Part shown: positions 9,559 through 18,083 of the stretch, piece by piece | How the letters are laid out: every line of letters starts with the position of its first letter | How positions within the stretch are numbered: the stretch's first letter is position 1 | NCBI RefSeq assembly: GCF_900638555.1 | Contig: NZ_LR134525.1 | Span: 744,001 to 808,000 of the forward strand | DNA length: 64,000 bases | Direction: 5' to 3' | DNA from: Neisseria meningitidis | GTDB taxonomy: Bacteria > Pseudomonadota > Gammaproteobacteria > Burkholderiales > Neisseriaceae | Made by a program: the position numbers and the translations under genes | The notes under the pieces: model-generated | Seen by the model: the letters and a program-made list of their open reading frames with translations, nothing else | The model's database searches: none | What the model was told of the DNA's origin: nothing

Positions 9559-10995
9559 TTAAAAATTGGCATAAATAAAGCCGGGTATCCCCGAGGGGGC
9601 CAATACGATAATCAGCAGCAGGACGGCGGAAACGGGGATAAACCACAGCCACATCGGGATTTTTTCCAAACCTTTGACCGCGCCGTCGAAAGCGCGTTGC
9701 AGGTAAGGGTAGAGCAGCATGGCGGATGCAAACGAGGCAAGCAGCAGCATGTCTGCCTGTTGCGGCGCATTCCAGCCGTTGGCATTAGCAAAGAGGGCAC
9801 TGAAAACTGCGCCTGCATCGTCGGGGTTTGCGGTATTGAAGACGACGAAGGTCAGGCAGACAAAATGGAAGGTGATGAGCCACGAGAGCGGTGCGAGGTA
9901 TTTCAGACGGCATAGTGCGTTGCGTCCGAAATAGCGGTCGCCCGTGTTGAGCAGCACCAGTGCCGTGCCGTGCAGCGCGCCCCAAATGAGGAAATTCCAG
10001 CCGTAGCCGTGCCAGATGCCTGAGAGTACCATCGCCGCCATCAGGTTGAACTGTGTCCGCAAAAAGCCTTTTTTGCTGCCGCCCAAGGGGATGTAGATGT
10101 AGTCGCGTATCCAGGTGGAAAGGCTGATGTGCCATTTGTCCCAAAATGCGCGGATGTTTAAAGCACGAAGCGGTGCGGAGAAGTTTTTAGGCAGCCTAAA
10201 GCCCAGCAGCATTGCCATGCCGATAACCAAATCGGAATATCCGGAAAAGTCTAAAAAGAGTTGGAAGGTATAGCCGTACACGCCCGCCAATACGCTCCAG
10301 CCGTCGAATTGGGCGGGGTTTTCAAATACGGGCGACACCCAGTTTTCCGCCAGCATCCCCGCCAGCCACCATTTTTTGGCAATGCCCAGAAGAATCAGGG
10401 AAACGGCGAGTGCGGGGCGGACGGGCGAACGCGGTTGGCGGGTACGGATTTGCGCCAGTGCGCCCGCCTGCTCGCCGTCCGCGCTTTTGAATGCGGCGGC
10501 GCGGATAATCGGGCCGGAGGTAACGGTGGGGAAAAAACTCAGGTGCAGCAGCAGCTCGTGCCAGCTGAAACGCGCGGCGTGCGGGGCGCGGAAGCAGTAA
10601 ACCAAATAGGCGAGCGACTGGAAGGTGTAATAGGAAAGCCCCAGCGGCATCAGGATGTCGATTGCGCCGCCTTGTCCGGCATATTGGGCAATCATCGGGC
10701 GGAAAAAGTCGAAATATTTGAAAAAGCCCAAGACGGTCAGCGAGGCGGCAATGCCGCACCCCAGCCAGAAACGGCGCGTATTTTCGCGATCGGAACGGAG
10801 CAGTTCGCCCAAAAGGTACACGCAGGAGGAATAAAGGACGACGATTGCCGCAAATACGGGGCTGATATGGTAGAGCCAGCCCATACCGGCAGCCAAAAGC
10901 AGCAGGTTTTGGACGGACGGGTATTTCGCCAAGCCCCAGTAAATCGGCAGGAAGGCGAGAAAGAACAGTGCGAACTCGACAGACAGCAGCGGCAT
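9559..10995 (-). CDS. pacA: MBOAT acetyl transporter PacA/PatA for peptidoglycan O-acetylation
   Basis: 478-residue multi-span protein of the membrane-bound O-acyltransferase family. It carries the MBOAT features: the FQSLAYLVYCFR region, FFPTVTSGPIIR, a long conserved block with LFLDFSGYSDLVIGMAMLLG, FWDKWHISLSTWIRDYIYIP and the catalytic histidine in GIWHGYGWNFLIWGALHG. It is thought to move acetyl from a cytoplasmic donor across the inner membrane to PacB. I used ATG 10995 (AAGGA 7 nt upstream) rather than the TTG six codons earlier. First gene of the operon; an inverted uptake-sequence pair lies upstream at 11081-11117. Confidence 0.9.
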   Translation of the reverse strand: MPLLSVEFALFFLAFLPIYWGLAKYPSVQNLLLLAAGMGWLYHISPVFAAIVVLYSSCVYLLGELLRSDRENTRRFWLGCGIAASLTVLGFFKYFDFFRPMIAQYAGQGGAIDILMPLGLSYYTFQSLAYLVYCFRAPHAARFSWHELLLHLSFFPTVTSGPIIRAAAFKSADGEQAGALAQIRTRQPRSPVRPALAVSLILLGIAKKWWLAGMLAENWVSPVFENPAQFDGWSVLAGVYGYTFQLFLDFSGYSDLVIGMAMLLGFRLPKNFSAPLRALNIRAFWDKWHISLSTWIRDYIYIPLGGSKKGFLRTQFNLMAAMVLSGIWHGYGWNFLIWGALHGTALVLLNTGDRYFGRNALCRLKYLAPLSWLITFHFVCLTFVVFNTANPDDAGAVFSALFANANGWNAPQQADMLLLASFASAMLLYPYLQRAFDGAVKGLEKIPMWLWFIPVSAVLLLIIVLAPSGIPGFIYANF

Positions 10996-11080
10996 AAACC
11001 ATCCTTGGAACAAAAAAATAGGCGTTAAAACACGGCAAAGCCCGTTATTTTAAGCAGGGGCGGATATTTCTTCAATCAAA

Positions 11081-11117
11081 ATGCCGTCTGAAGGGCAGGA
11101 GGGGCTTCAGACGGCAT
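11081..11117. terminator. Uptake-sequence inverted pair
   Basis: ATGCCGTCTGAA and TTCAGACGGCAT form a 12-bp stem. It follows the minus-strand MFS remnant (stop at 11125) and precedes pacA, so it probably ends transcription of the remnant. Confidence 0.65.
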
Positions 11118-11124
11118 CGCGCGG

Positions 11125-11480
11125 TCAGGTTCGGATATGGCGGTTCAAATTCAGGCAGACCCACAAACCTGCCGCCGCCGTCAGCATACCGGCAATGCCG
11201 ATACGGGAAATGCCGACATATTGCGTTACCCAATGTCCCAACAGTGCGCCGCTGCCGATACCGACGTTGTATAGTGGATTAACAAAAATCAGGACAAGGC
11301 AACGAAGCCGCAGACAGTACAAATAGTACGGAACCGATTCACTTGGTGCTTCAGCACCTTAGAGAATCGTTCTCTTTGAGCTAAGGCGAGGCAACGACGT
11401 ACTGGTTTTTGTTAATCCACTATAAATGCGCCGATTGCCAAGGCGATGATGCTCAACCAGGGTTTTTGCGAAGCGTTCAT
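11125..11480 (-). pseudogene. MFS drug/sugar efflux transporter remnant with a CREE in place of its middle
   Basis: The two ends of a major-facilitator protein flank a Correia element. On the minus strand, ATG 11480 starts MNASQKPWLSIIALAIGAF, the usual first membrane segment of DHA1-type exporters. After the 155-bp repeat, the frame YNVGIGSGALLGHW continues through a last membrane helix (TQYVGISRIGIAGMLTAAAG) to the stop at 11125. Only about 18 N-terminal and 50 C-terminal residues of an expected ~390 remain. No function is possible. The symmetry suggests either recombination between two CREEs with loss of the gene body, or deletion followed by insertion. Confidence 0.75.
11270..11424. repeat. 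Correia repeat enclosed element (CREE), 155 bp
   Basis: Begins TATAGTGGATTAACAAAAAT and ends with the inverted copy AATCCACTATA. Full-length type carrying the internal segment absent from the 105-bp form. TA is present at both ends, as expected for a TA target duplication. CREEs are known to be mobilisable, to carry promoter hexamers and an IHF site, and to be cut by RNase III when transcribed. Confidence 0.95.
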
Positions 11481-11626
11481 TTTTGTTGTCCTGATGGGAA
11501 TTGCCGCCATTATGCGCAAGCGTCAGTATTTTTCCAAACCGCCGCACCGTTTCCGTGTTTGCCCAGGTTCACGCTCCGACTTACAATAACGCCCGTCAGA
11601 ATGCAGTACCAACGAAAGGAAAAATC

Positions 11627-11839
11627 ATGGAAACCCTCCTTCTCGACATCGGCGGCATGAACTGCGGCGGCTGCGTTAAAAGCGTTACCCGGATATTGGA
11701 AAGCGTCAAAGGCGTGGCAAGCGTCGAAGTCAGCCTTGAAAACAAAAGTGCGACCGTCGGATACGATCCCGCGCAAACCGATGCAGGGGCGTTGATTGAA
11801 GCCGTTGAAGACGGCGGCTATGATGCCGCGTTGAAATAA
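11627..11839 (+). CDS. CopZ-like heavy-metal-associated (HMA) domain protein
   Basis: 70 residues, a single HMA ferredoxin-like domain. The metal-binding motif is GMNCGGC at about residues 10-16, the Cu+ site of copper chaperones and of the N-terminal domains of P1B ATPases. The start at ATG 11627 follows AAAGGA. Likely a cytosolic copper chaperone that hands Cu+ to an exporting ATPase; a possible partner (CcoI-type ATPase) lies 29 kb away. No copA neighbour is present. Confidence 0.85.
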   Translation: METLLLDIGGMNCGGCVKSVTRILESVKGVASVEVSLENKSATVGYDPAQTDAGALIEAVEDGGYDAALK

Positions 11840-11986
11840 AGCGGCAAAAATGCCGTCTGAAGCCTTCGCGCCTCCCCGATGCCGTCTGAAGTACGCTCCG
11901 CGCCTTCAGATGGCATTTGATTTAGTTGAACGGGTAGGATGAATTGGTTAAACTTGCGGGCAATAGTGCCTTCAGACAAACAAAAT

Positions 11987-13570
11987 ATGCCGAACAAAAA
12001 GAATAAAGCCGCCTTTGCGCGCACTGTAACGAAAAACGGTGCGCCGGACGTGTCCGACATCAAAAATTCATATGATGATTTGATGTACGAATCCGGCGCA
12101 TTCTCTCAAACCGCCATCAATAATTTGGAGGCGCGCGCCCGCCTGATGGGCTTGCAGCCCGCGCCCGCCGCCAATGCCAAGGTCTTGGAGCTGGGCTGTT
12201 CGATGGGCGGAAACATCATCACGCAGGCACTTTATTACCCGGATGCGGAATTTACCGGTATCGACCTGTCCGGCAGGCAGGTTGCACAGGGCAACGCCAT
12301 CATTGAAAAAATGGGCTTGAAAAATGTGCGTCTGGAAGAAAAAGATATTTTGACCGTCGATGAATCATTCGGGAAGTTCGACTATATCATCGTCCACGGC
12401 ATTTGGTCGTGGGTGCCTGACGCAGTTAAAGACAAAATTTTTTCGATTTGCCGGAACAACCTGACCGAACACGGCATTGCCTATATTTCATACAATGTTT
12501 ACCCGGGCTGGAAACGGCAGGAGCAGTTGCGCGAAATTATGTACTTTGCCGGCAGGGATGTGCTTGAAGAACCCTTGGAAGCGCGGACGCGGAAAGGCTT
12601 GGACGCGCTCAAGGCGCTGGCGGAAATTTTGGAAAACGACAAGGGCTTGGACGGCGGCGGCAAACTTCCGGCGATTCAAAAAATATTGAATCATAATTTT
12701 TATTACATCGCACACGAATATATGGAGGCGTTTAACGACCCGATTTACGTCAACGGCTTCATCGAATGGGCTAATCGCCACAGGCTCGCATATATCGGGG
12801 ATACCGATTTGCACGCGTCTTTTGTTTCTTGGATGGCGGAGCATACGCGGGAGCGGATTCTGGCATTGGCAGGGGGCGATTATATTGCCAAAGAATTTTA
12901 CAGCGATATTTTATCCGACCGCCAATTCCGCCGTTCGCTTTTATGCCGTGAGGAAGTCGGGGATACTGTCAGGCGTGACGAGTCGGTTGCCGTCGAAGTG
13001 ATAGAAAGTTTGAATTTCCGCCCGGCAAGAGGAGAAACAATCGACTTTGATGAAAACGATACCCTGCTTTCGGGCATACGCGATGTGATGAAAACCGGAG
13101 AGGCGTTTAAAACGGAAGATGTTGCGGAAAATCTCGCCCGCCGATTTCCCGGTCTGGAATTTGACCGCATGAAAATCAATTCCCAGCTTTTATTGCAAAC
13201 CATTCTCGGGCGTTTTTCTGTTTCATCAGACAATGCGGGCAAACCATTTTTTGAAGACCATAAAACCTATGTGCCGGCGCGTTTTACAGATTATGCCGCC
13301 GCCTTTGTGGAACACGGCGCGGAAGCGTTTGTCCAGCCTGCCAACCGTTACAACGAAAGCACCCCCTCATTCGGGTACGGGCATTTGTACATTATGCGGC
13401 AATTGTCGCGGCCGACGAGCAAACAGGCATTGATTGAAACGGTTGCCGAAAACTTGAACATCGTCAGCACCACGCCCGACGGTTTGACATTCCATCCGCC
13501 TGCCGAAGTGTATGTGGAAGAAATATTGGCAGACTTGGCAGACAGGCATTTTCTCGTTTCGGCGGATTGA
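11987..13570 (+). CDS. Class I SAM-dependent methyltransferase with methyltransferase regulatory domain
   Basis: About 527 residues from ATG 11987 (MPNKKNKAAF). An in-frame ATG at 11939 with a better ribosome site (GGTAGG) would add 16 residues. An N-terminal Rossmann methyltransferase domain has motif I VLELGCSMGGN near residue 65 and the acidic GIDLS strand end, followed by HGIWSWVPD. A middle segment resembles the MethyTransf_Reg family (roughly 220-310); the C-terminal 200 residues are helical and unknown. The same architecture is annotated in other proteobacteria as a predicted regulator methyltransferase; the substrate is unknown. Uptake sequences at 11850-11915 separate it from the HMA protein. 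Confidence 0.8.
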   Translation: MPNKKNKAAFARTVTKNGAPDVSDIKNSYDDLMYESGAFSQTAINNLEARARLMGLQPAPAANAKVLELGCSMGGNIITQALYYPDAEFTGIDLSGRQVAQGNAIIEKMGLKNVRLEEKDILTVDESFGKFDYIIVHGIWSWVPDAVKDKIFSICRNNLTEHGIAYISYNVYPGWKRQEQLREIMYFAGRDVLEEPLEARTRKGLDALKALAEILENDKGLDGGGKLPAIQKILNHNFYYIAHEYMEAFNDPIYVNGFIEWANRHRLAYIGDTDLHASFVSWMAEHTRERILALAGGDYIAKEFYSDILSDRQFRRSLLCREEVGDTVRRDESVAVEVIESLNFRPARGETIDFDENDTLLSGIRDVMKTGEAFKTEDVAENLARRFPGLEFDRMKINSQLLLQTILGRFSVSSDNAGKPFFEDHKTYVPARFTDYAAAFVEHGAEAFVQPANRYNESTPSFGYGHLYIMRQLSRPTSKQALIETVAENLNIVSTTPDGLTFHPPAEVYVEEILADLADRHFLVSAD

Positions 13571-13651
13571 CGGGCAAGTCCCGACGGCAATCCGTCCGAT
13601 ATATTTTCAAACAGGAAAAACACACACTGCGAAAAGCGGTACACGACATAT

Positions 13652-14749
13652 ATGAACCAGACATTTACCTTGCCTGATACGCGCCCGTATCCCCAAAATC
13701 CGATTAAGAACCACCTGCTGCTCAATGCCTACCAGTTGGCGCATAATTCTTCCCAGGCTTCGCGCAAACTCTCGTCCGGCCAACTTCAAACCGAAATCAG
13801 GGGAATGCTTGAGCAAAACCACTATATCAACCTTTCCCTCGCGCTGACGATGTCGCCCGATGCCGGAACTTATGCCGCGCTGCTTTCCAGTGTGAACGCG
13901 GTACTCGATTGCGAGAAAGAAGGCGAAGTGCAGTGGTTCGCCCTGCCGGTCGTGCTGGTGTCCGGCTGCAAGAAAGAACGGGCAATCGAGATGAAGCTGC
14001 CGACGGAGGCATTGTTTGCCTGCCTGCAAAACTATCCGCACCTGCGCGTTTTGACGCAAGAGACGCAATGGCTGCCTTATCTTGTGCATTCGTCCGATTT
14101 GAGTGCGGTCGCGCCGGATGAGTGGTGGCGTGCCAAACAAAATACCGAAGCGGCGGCGCAACACTTACGCCGTTTCGCCCCGCGCCCTTTGCTGTTGCCC
14201 GAAGGGCAGTCCGTCCACGTCGTTTACGCGCTGGGTTTCGGCAGCGGCAAGGTTCAGACGGCATTGGGTCAGAACCTTCTTCAGGCAGGCCTGCCCTTAA
14301 TGCAGGTATGGCAGGAAAATCTTGCATCGGAAGGCGTTACGCTGTTTGCCAATCCACTTTCCCCGGATTCTCCGGTACGCGCGCTTTCAGACGGCAGCCA
14401 CACGCGCCAGCGTATGGCGATGGATGTGTTTGCGGCAAACGCGATACGCGCCGTCCGTATGCAGAGTCCGCGCGTCGGCGTGGTCGCTGCGGCAAAGGCG
14501 GGCGGACAGGTTTTATTCGGGTTTAATGCGACCGACGGCGCGTTTGAAGTCGTGCCGCAGGTGTTTTCGTGGCAGCTTTCCTTTACCGACAATATTGGCG
14601 TTGTTCAGCAAAATTTTTTGGATTTAATGGCAGAATGCCGCGTGGAACACGTTTACCTGTTGCATAATGCCTTGGGCGAACAGGAAAACATCCCGAGCTA
14701 TGCGGAAGCATTGAAACGGGAAGGGCACAATCCGTTTTTCAGCGCATAG
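13652..14749 (+). CDS. Conserved hypothetical protein
   Basis: 365 residues, no signal peptide and no clear membrane segment. I do not recognise a domain. Features seen: an N-terminal helical part (NHLLLNAYQLAHNSSQ), a middle with alternating hydrophobic strands (VQWFALPVVLVSGC), a Gly-rich stretch VVYALGFGSGKVQTALGQ and a C-terminus ending FFSA. Base composition and an internal uptake sequence (about 14254-14265) are native to Neisseria. It follows the methyltransferase after 81 bp and may be co-transcribed with it. Confidence 0.65.
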   Translation: MNQTFTLPDTRPYPQNPIKNHLLLNAYQLAHNSSQASRKLSSGQLQTEIRGMLEQNHYINLSLALTMSPDAGTYAALLSSVNAVLDCEKEGEVQWFALPVVLVSGCKKERAIEMKLPTEALFACLQNYPHLRVLTQETQWLPYLVHSSDLSAVAPDEWWRAKQNTEAAAQHLRRFAPRPLLLPEGQSVHVVYALGFGSGKVQTALGQNLLQAGLPLMQVWQENLASEGVTLFANPLSPDSPVRALSDGSHTRQRMAMDVFAANAIRAVRMQSPRVGVVAAAKAGGQVLFGFNATDGAFEVVPQVFSWQLSFTDNIGVVQQNFLDLMAECRVEHVYLLHNALGEQENIPSYAEALKREGHNPFFSA

Positions 14750-14802
14750 TGATTTGTAGTAGTGATAGGCTTTCTCATTTCTATAATAAATCAAAATAAA
14801 GA

Positions 14803-14831
14803 GCACAACACTTTTTCATTCTGTGTTGTGC
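14803..14831. other. Hairpin upstream of glycerate kinase
   Basis: Perfect 9-bp inverted repeat GCACAACAC / GTGTTGTGC with an 11-nt loop, about 30 nt before the ribosome site of the glycerate kinase gene. No T-run follows, so it looks more like an operator or a leader hairpin than a terminator. Confidence 0.4.
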
Positions 14832-14862
14832 CTTGAGTGAAACGAAAGGATGAATTATAAAT

Positions 14863-15978
14863 ATGAAGATTGTAATTGCACCGGATTCGTTTAAGGAAAG
14901 CTTGACAGCTCAACAGGTAGCTGAAGCAATAAAAAGAGGCTTCCAACAATCGATAGCAGATGTGGAATGTCTCCTCTGTCCTGTCGGTGATGGGGGAGAA
15001 GGCACTGTAGATGCTATCCGACATTCTCTTGACCTAGAAGAAAAATGTCTCCAAGTGACAGGACCTTTTGGACAAAAAGAAGTCATGCGCTATTTTCAAA
15101 AAGAACAACTAGCCCTATTCGAAGTTGCTGATTTGGTTGGTCTTGGAAAAATCCCGCTAGAGAAACGAAATCCATTACAAATCCAAACTCGTGGTATTGG
15201 AGAATTGATTCGCCACCTCATTAGTCAAGAAATTAAAGAAATCTATATTGGCGTTGGCGGTACGGCCAGTAATGATGGAGGTATTGGGATTGCTGCTGGT
15301 TTAGGTTATCAATTTTATGATGAGGATGGAAATACCTTACCCGTTTGCGGTCAATCCTTACTAAACCTAGCTTCTGTTTCAACAGAAAATCGCTATGAAA
15401 TTCCTGAAGATGTTCACATTCGTATTTTAGCAGATGTTGTGAGTCCCTTATGTGGACACCAAGGTGCGACCTATACGTTTGGCAAGCAAAAAGGGTTGGA
15501 TTCTACTATGTTTGAGGCCGTAGATCAGGCAATACAAGATTTTTATGAAAAAGTCTCCCCTGCAACATTAAAACTTAAAGGAGCAGGAGCTGGTGGAGGC
15601 ATCGCTGGTGGTTTGTGCGCCTTTGCTCAGGCAAGTATCGTATCTGGAATTGACACCTGCCTGGACTTGATTGACTTTGATAAGAAAGTGTCAGATGTTG
15701 ACTTGGTTATCATTGGTGAAGGAAGACTAGATCGTCAAAGTTTAGCAGGGAAAGCGCCTATTGGTGTAGCAAAAAGAACCCCTGTCGGAGTTCCTGTTGT
15801 CGCTATTTGTGGCAGTCTCGTTGAAGATTTGCCTTCCCTGCCATTTGAAAATATCCAAGCTGCCTTTTCTATTTTGGAGAAAAGTGAACCTTTAGAAGAT
15901 AGTTTGAAAAATGCCAGTCTCTATTTGGAGCATACGGCTTCTAATATTGGACACTTATTAAATATGCCTAAGATTTAG
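14863..15978 (+). CDS. glxK: Glycerate kinase (GlxK/GarK family), probable import from a Gram-positive donor
   Basis: 371 residues; phosphorylates D-glycerate to phosphoglycerate using ATP. Family marks: [16 protein letters not shown] at the N-terminus, [13 protein letters not shown] near residue 42, [14 protein letters not shown] near 130 and [13 protein letters not shown] near 240. The ribosome site AAAGGA stands about 14 nt before ATG 14863. Codon use is strikingly AT-rich (many AAA, GAA, TTA and ATT codons) compared with both neighbours. No uptake sequence occurs between about 14400 and 16045, unlike the rest of the window. By memory the protein is close to streptococcal glycerate kinases. 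I infer horizontal transfer from a Firmicute, probably a streptococcus sharing the nasopharynx. Confidence 0.88.
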   Translation: MKIVIAPDSFKESLTAQQVAEAIKRGFQQSIADVECLLCPVGDGGEGTVDAIRHSLDLEEKCLQVTGPFGQKEVMRYFQKEQLALFEVADLVGLGKIPLEKRNPLQIQTRGIGELIRHLISQEIKEIYIGVGGTASNDGGIGIAAGLGYQFYDEDGNTLPVCGQSLLNLASVSTENRYEIPEDVHIRILADVVSPLCGHQGATYTFGKQKGLDSTMFEAVDQAIQDFYEKVSPATLKLKGAGAGGGIAGGLCAFAQASIVSGIDTCLDLIDFDKKVSDVDLVIIGEGRLDRQSLAGKAPIGVAKRTPVGVPVVAICGSLVEDLPSLPFENIQAAFSILEKSEPLEDSLKNASLYLEHTASNIGHLLNMPKI

Positions 15979-16010
15979 CCAAACCATTTCTTCCAGATGG
16001 ATGTTTTGGC
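15978..16010 (+). terminator. Stem-loop after glycerate kinase
   Basis: GCCAAACCAT at 15978-15987 pairs with ATGTTTTGGC at 16001-16010 (9 of 10), starting on the last base of the stop codon. It probably arrived with the transferred gene, because it is not made of uptake sequences like most terminators here. Confidence 0.5.
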
Positions 16011-16045
16011 TGGTTCTGCCTTATGCGGTTACGATTAACCGACCG

Positions 16046-16080
16046 ATGCCGTCTGAAAGGGTTTCCGCTTCAGACGGCAT
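16046..16080. terminator. Uptake-sequence inverted pair
   Basis: ATGCCGTCTGAAAG... and ...CTTCAGACGGCAT form a 12-bp stem immediately before the phosphatase gene. It also marks the right-hand return to native Neisseria sequence after the glycerate kinase segment. Confidence 0.65.
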
Positions 16081-16102
16081 CGCGCCGGAACAGGGAGGGG
16101 AT

Positions 16103-16558
16103 ATGAAAAAACCGAAAATCCTTTTTGTCTGCCTCGGCAACATCTGCCGTTCGCCGATGGCGGAATACATTTTGCGCCGCCGCGCCGCCGAAGCGGGCAT
16201 TCCCCTTGAAGCGGACAGCGCGGGGACATCGGGCTGGCACGACGGCGAAGATATGCACCGCGAGACGGCAAAGATATTGAAAAAACACGGTATCGATGCT
16301 TCAGGCTTTACCAGCCGCAAAATCCGCCAAAGCGATGCGGTGGCGTTTGACTGCATCATCGCGATGGACGGCAAGAATTTGTCCGAATTGGAAAGAACCT
16401 TCGGCAGGCGGTCGGAAAAAATATTCAAGCTGACCGACCTGATACCCGAAAGCGGTTACGACCATGTCCCCGATCCGTGGTACACGGGCGATTTTGAAGA
16501 AACCTTCAGGCTTGCGGATGCGGGCTGTCGGGCATTGTTGGAAAAGATTTCCAAATAA
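16103..16558 (+). CDS. Low-molecular-weight protein tyrosine phosphatase
   Basis: 151 residues, a normal length for the family. The catalytic P-loop CLGNICRS (C-x5-R) is at residues 10-17 and the general acid is in the VPDPWYTGD motif near the C-terminus. Hydrolyses phosphotyrosine in the cytosol; in other bacteria such enzymes often pair with BY-kinases, but none is nearby. The start at ATG 16103 follows GGGAGGGG. A short gap leads to zur. Confidence 0.9.
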   Translation: MKKPKILFVCLGNICRSPMAEYILRRRAAEAGIPLEADSAGTSGWHDGEDMHRETAKILKKHGIDASGFTSRKIRQSDAVAFDCIIAMDGKNLSELERTFGRRSEKIFKLTDLIPESGYDHVPDPWYTGDFEETFRLADAGCRALLEKISK

Positions 16559-16628
16559 AGCAATTGAATACAAATATAAAACCGCCTCCTGCCGTATCGG
16601 TTGTTCAGACGGCATAAACAGGGAATTT

Positions 16629-17105
16629 ATGAAAACAAATTTCAAACAGAAAATTATCGAACAGGCACGCAGCGAAGGCTTGCAGGTAACCGCTTTGCGC
16701 GAGCAGGTATTAGATATTGTCTTGCAGCAAAGCGGCGTGATTAAAGCCTACAACGTCTTGTCGCAGATGCAGCAGCAAAGCGAGGGCGTGCTTGCACCGC
16801 CTACCGCCTACCGCGCCCTTGATTTTTGGGCGGAGCAGGGCGTTTTGCACAAAGTGGCGGCGGTCAACGGCTATATTTTGTGCAGCCACGCGCAGCACGA
16901 GTGCGACGACCATTGCCACGACCACGAAGAAGCCGAAGCGCACCACAGCGCGTTTATTTTGGTCTGCACCGAATGCGGCACGGCGGACGAGCAAACCCTC
17001 AGCCACGAGTGGGCGGCACTGCGCGCAGGCGTTGCCGAAAGCGGCTTTGCGCTGAAAGAAGAACACGTTGTTTTAACTGGGATTTGTAAAAAATGTCAGA
17101 AGTGA
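16629..17105 (+). CDS. zur: Zinc uptake regulator Zur (Fur family)
   Basis: 158 residues. The N-terminal winged helix has the Fur-like segment VTALREQVLDIVLQQ and APPTAYRALDFW. The C-terminal dimerisation domain has CTECG and CKKCQ, the structural zinc site. An unusually His-rich stretch (HAQHECDDHCHDH, about residues 94-106) fits zinc rather than iron sensing. It represses zinc-uptake genes when zinc-loaded. Its last 13 nt overlap the start of the COG0523 GTPase gene, which ties a zinc regulator to a probable metal chaperone. Confidence 0.9.
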   Translation: MKTNFKQKIIEQARSEGLQVTALREQVLDIVLQQSGVIKAYNVLSQMQQQSEGVLAPPTAYRALDFWAEQGVLHKVAAVNGYILCSHAQHECDDHCHDHEEAEAHHSAFILVCTECGTADEQTLSHEWAALRAGVAESGFALKEEHVVLTGICKKCQK

Positions 17106-18019
17106 AAAAAACCAAAGTCCACCTGATTTCAGGTTTTCTGGGAACAGGCAAAACCACTGCGCTCAAAAGCCTGATGGCGCAAAAAGACCCGAACGAAAAA
17201 TGGGTCATCATCGTCAACGAGTTCGGCGAAATCGGTATTGACGGCGCGGTATTGAGCGACAACGGCATCCCTGTGGCAGAAATCGCCGGCGGCTGTTTGT
17301 GTTGCACCGCCGGCCCGCAAATGGGCGTAACCGTGCAGAAAATGCTGCGCGACGCCAAGCCCGACCGCCTGATGATTGAAGCAAGCGGACTGGCTCACGC
17401 AGCCAGCGTCATCGACGAACTCAAAGCCAAACCGCTGGACAGCCTTTTGGAAATCGGCGCCGTCTTTACCGTCGTCAATCCGCGCCAGTTCATCAACCCC
17501 GATTACGCGCAACAGGCGTTGTATAAAGACCAAATCGGCATCTGCGACGTATTGGTCGCCAGCAAAACCGATTTATGCACCACCGAACAGCTTGCCGAAT
17601 TTCACGACAAAGCGGCAAAACTGTTCCCGCCCAAAGCCAAAGTGGTCGAAGTCCAAAACGCACAACTCGACATCCGGTGGCTCGATATTCCCGTCATCGA
17701 AAAATCACGCTACCGCCTCAAAGCCCTGCCGGACAACACCATGGGCTTCCAGTCGCAAGGTTTCACATTCCCCGCCGGACGCGATTTCGACGGCGAAAAG
17801 CTGACCAACTTTTTCAACGACCTGCCCAAAATGACCGAAGGACTCGTCCGCGCCAAAGGCGTGTTTCAAGTATTGGGAACGTGGGTGTGGCTCAACTGGG
17901 TAGACGGACAGTGGGGCGCGAACCAAGTCTCATGGCGGCGCGATTCGCGTTTTGAATTGATTGCCAAATCGTTTGATGCGGATTTAATCGAACAAAAGCT
18001 CAAAGACGCATTGGAATAG
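17093..18019 (+). CDS. CobW/COG0523-family GTPase, probable zinc metallochaperone
   Basis: 308 residues. Walker A GFLGTGKTT at residues 14-22, the invariant metal motif GGCLCC with Cys68, Cys70 and Cys71 (CxCC), NEFGEIGIDG (switch region) and SKTDL (G4 motif). The C-terminal CobW_C domain ends with LIEQKLKDALE. COG0523 proteins deliver metal, mostly zinc under starvation. The 13-bp overlap with zur strongly suggests co-regulation and a zinc role. The start ATG at 17093 has a GGGA about 13 nt upstream inside zur. Confidence 0.88.
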   Translation: MSEVKKTKVHLISGFLGTGKTTALKSLMAQKDPNEKWVIIVNEFGEIGIDGAVLSDNGIPVAEIAGGCLCCTAGPQMGVTVQKMLRDAKPDRLMIEASGLAHAASVIDELKAKPLDSLLEIGAVFTVVNPRQFINPDYAQQALYKDQIGICDVLVASKTDLCTTEQLAEFHDKAAKLFPPKAKVVEVQNAQLDIRWLDIPVIEKSRYRLKALPDNTMGFQSQGFTFPAGRDFDGEKLTNFFNDLPKMTEGLVRAKGVFQVLGTWVWLNWVDGQWGANQVSWRRDSRFELIAKSFDADLIEQKLKDALE

Positions 18020-18031
18020 CGTTCACGCGCT

Positions 18032-18066
18032 TTCAGACGGCATATGAAATGAAAATGCCGTCTGAA
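18032..18066. terminator. Uptake-sequence inverted pair (outward order)
   Basis: TTCAGACGGCAT at 18032-18043 and ATGCCGTCTGAA at 18055-18066. The stem lies between the GTPase gene and the cyclophilin gene. Confidence 0.6.
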
Positions 18067-18083
18067 GGCTTTAGGAGGACGGG

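Noticed and set aside
13348..13725. Minus-strand frames spanning the methyltransferase end
   Set aside because: Antisense to a well-supported gene, with no motif.
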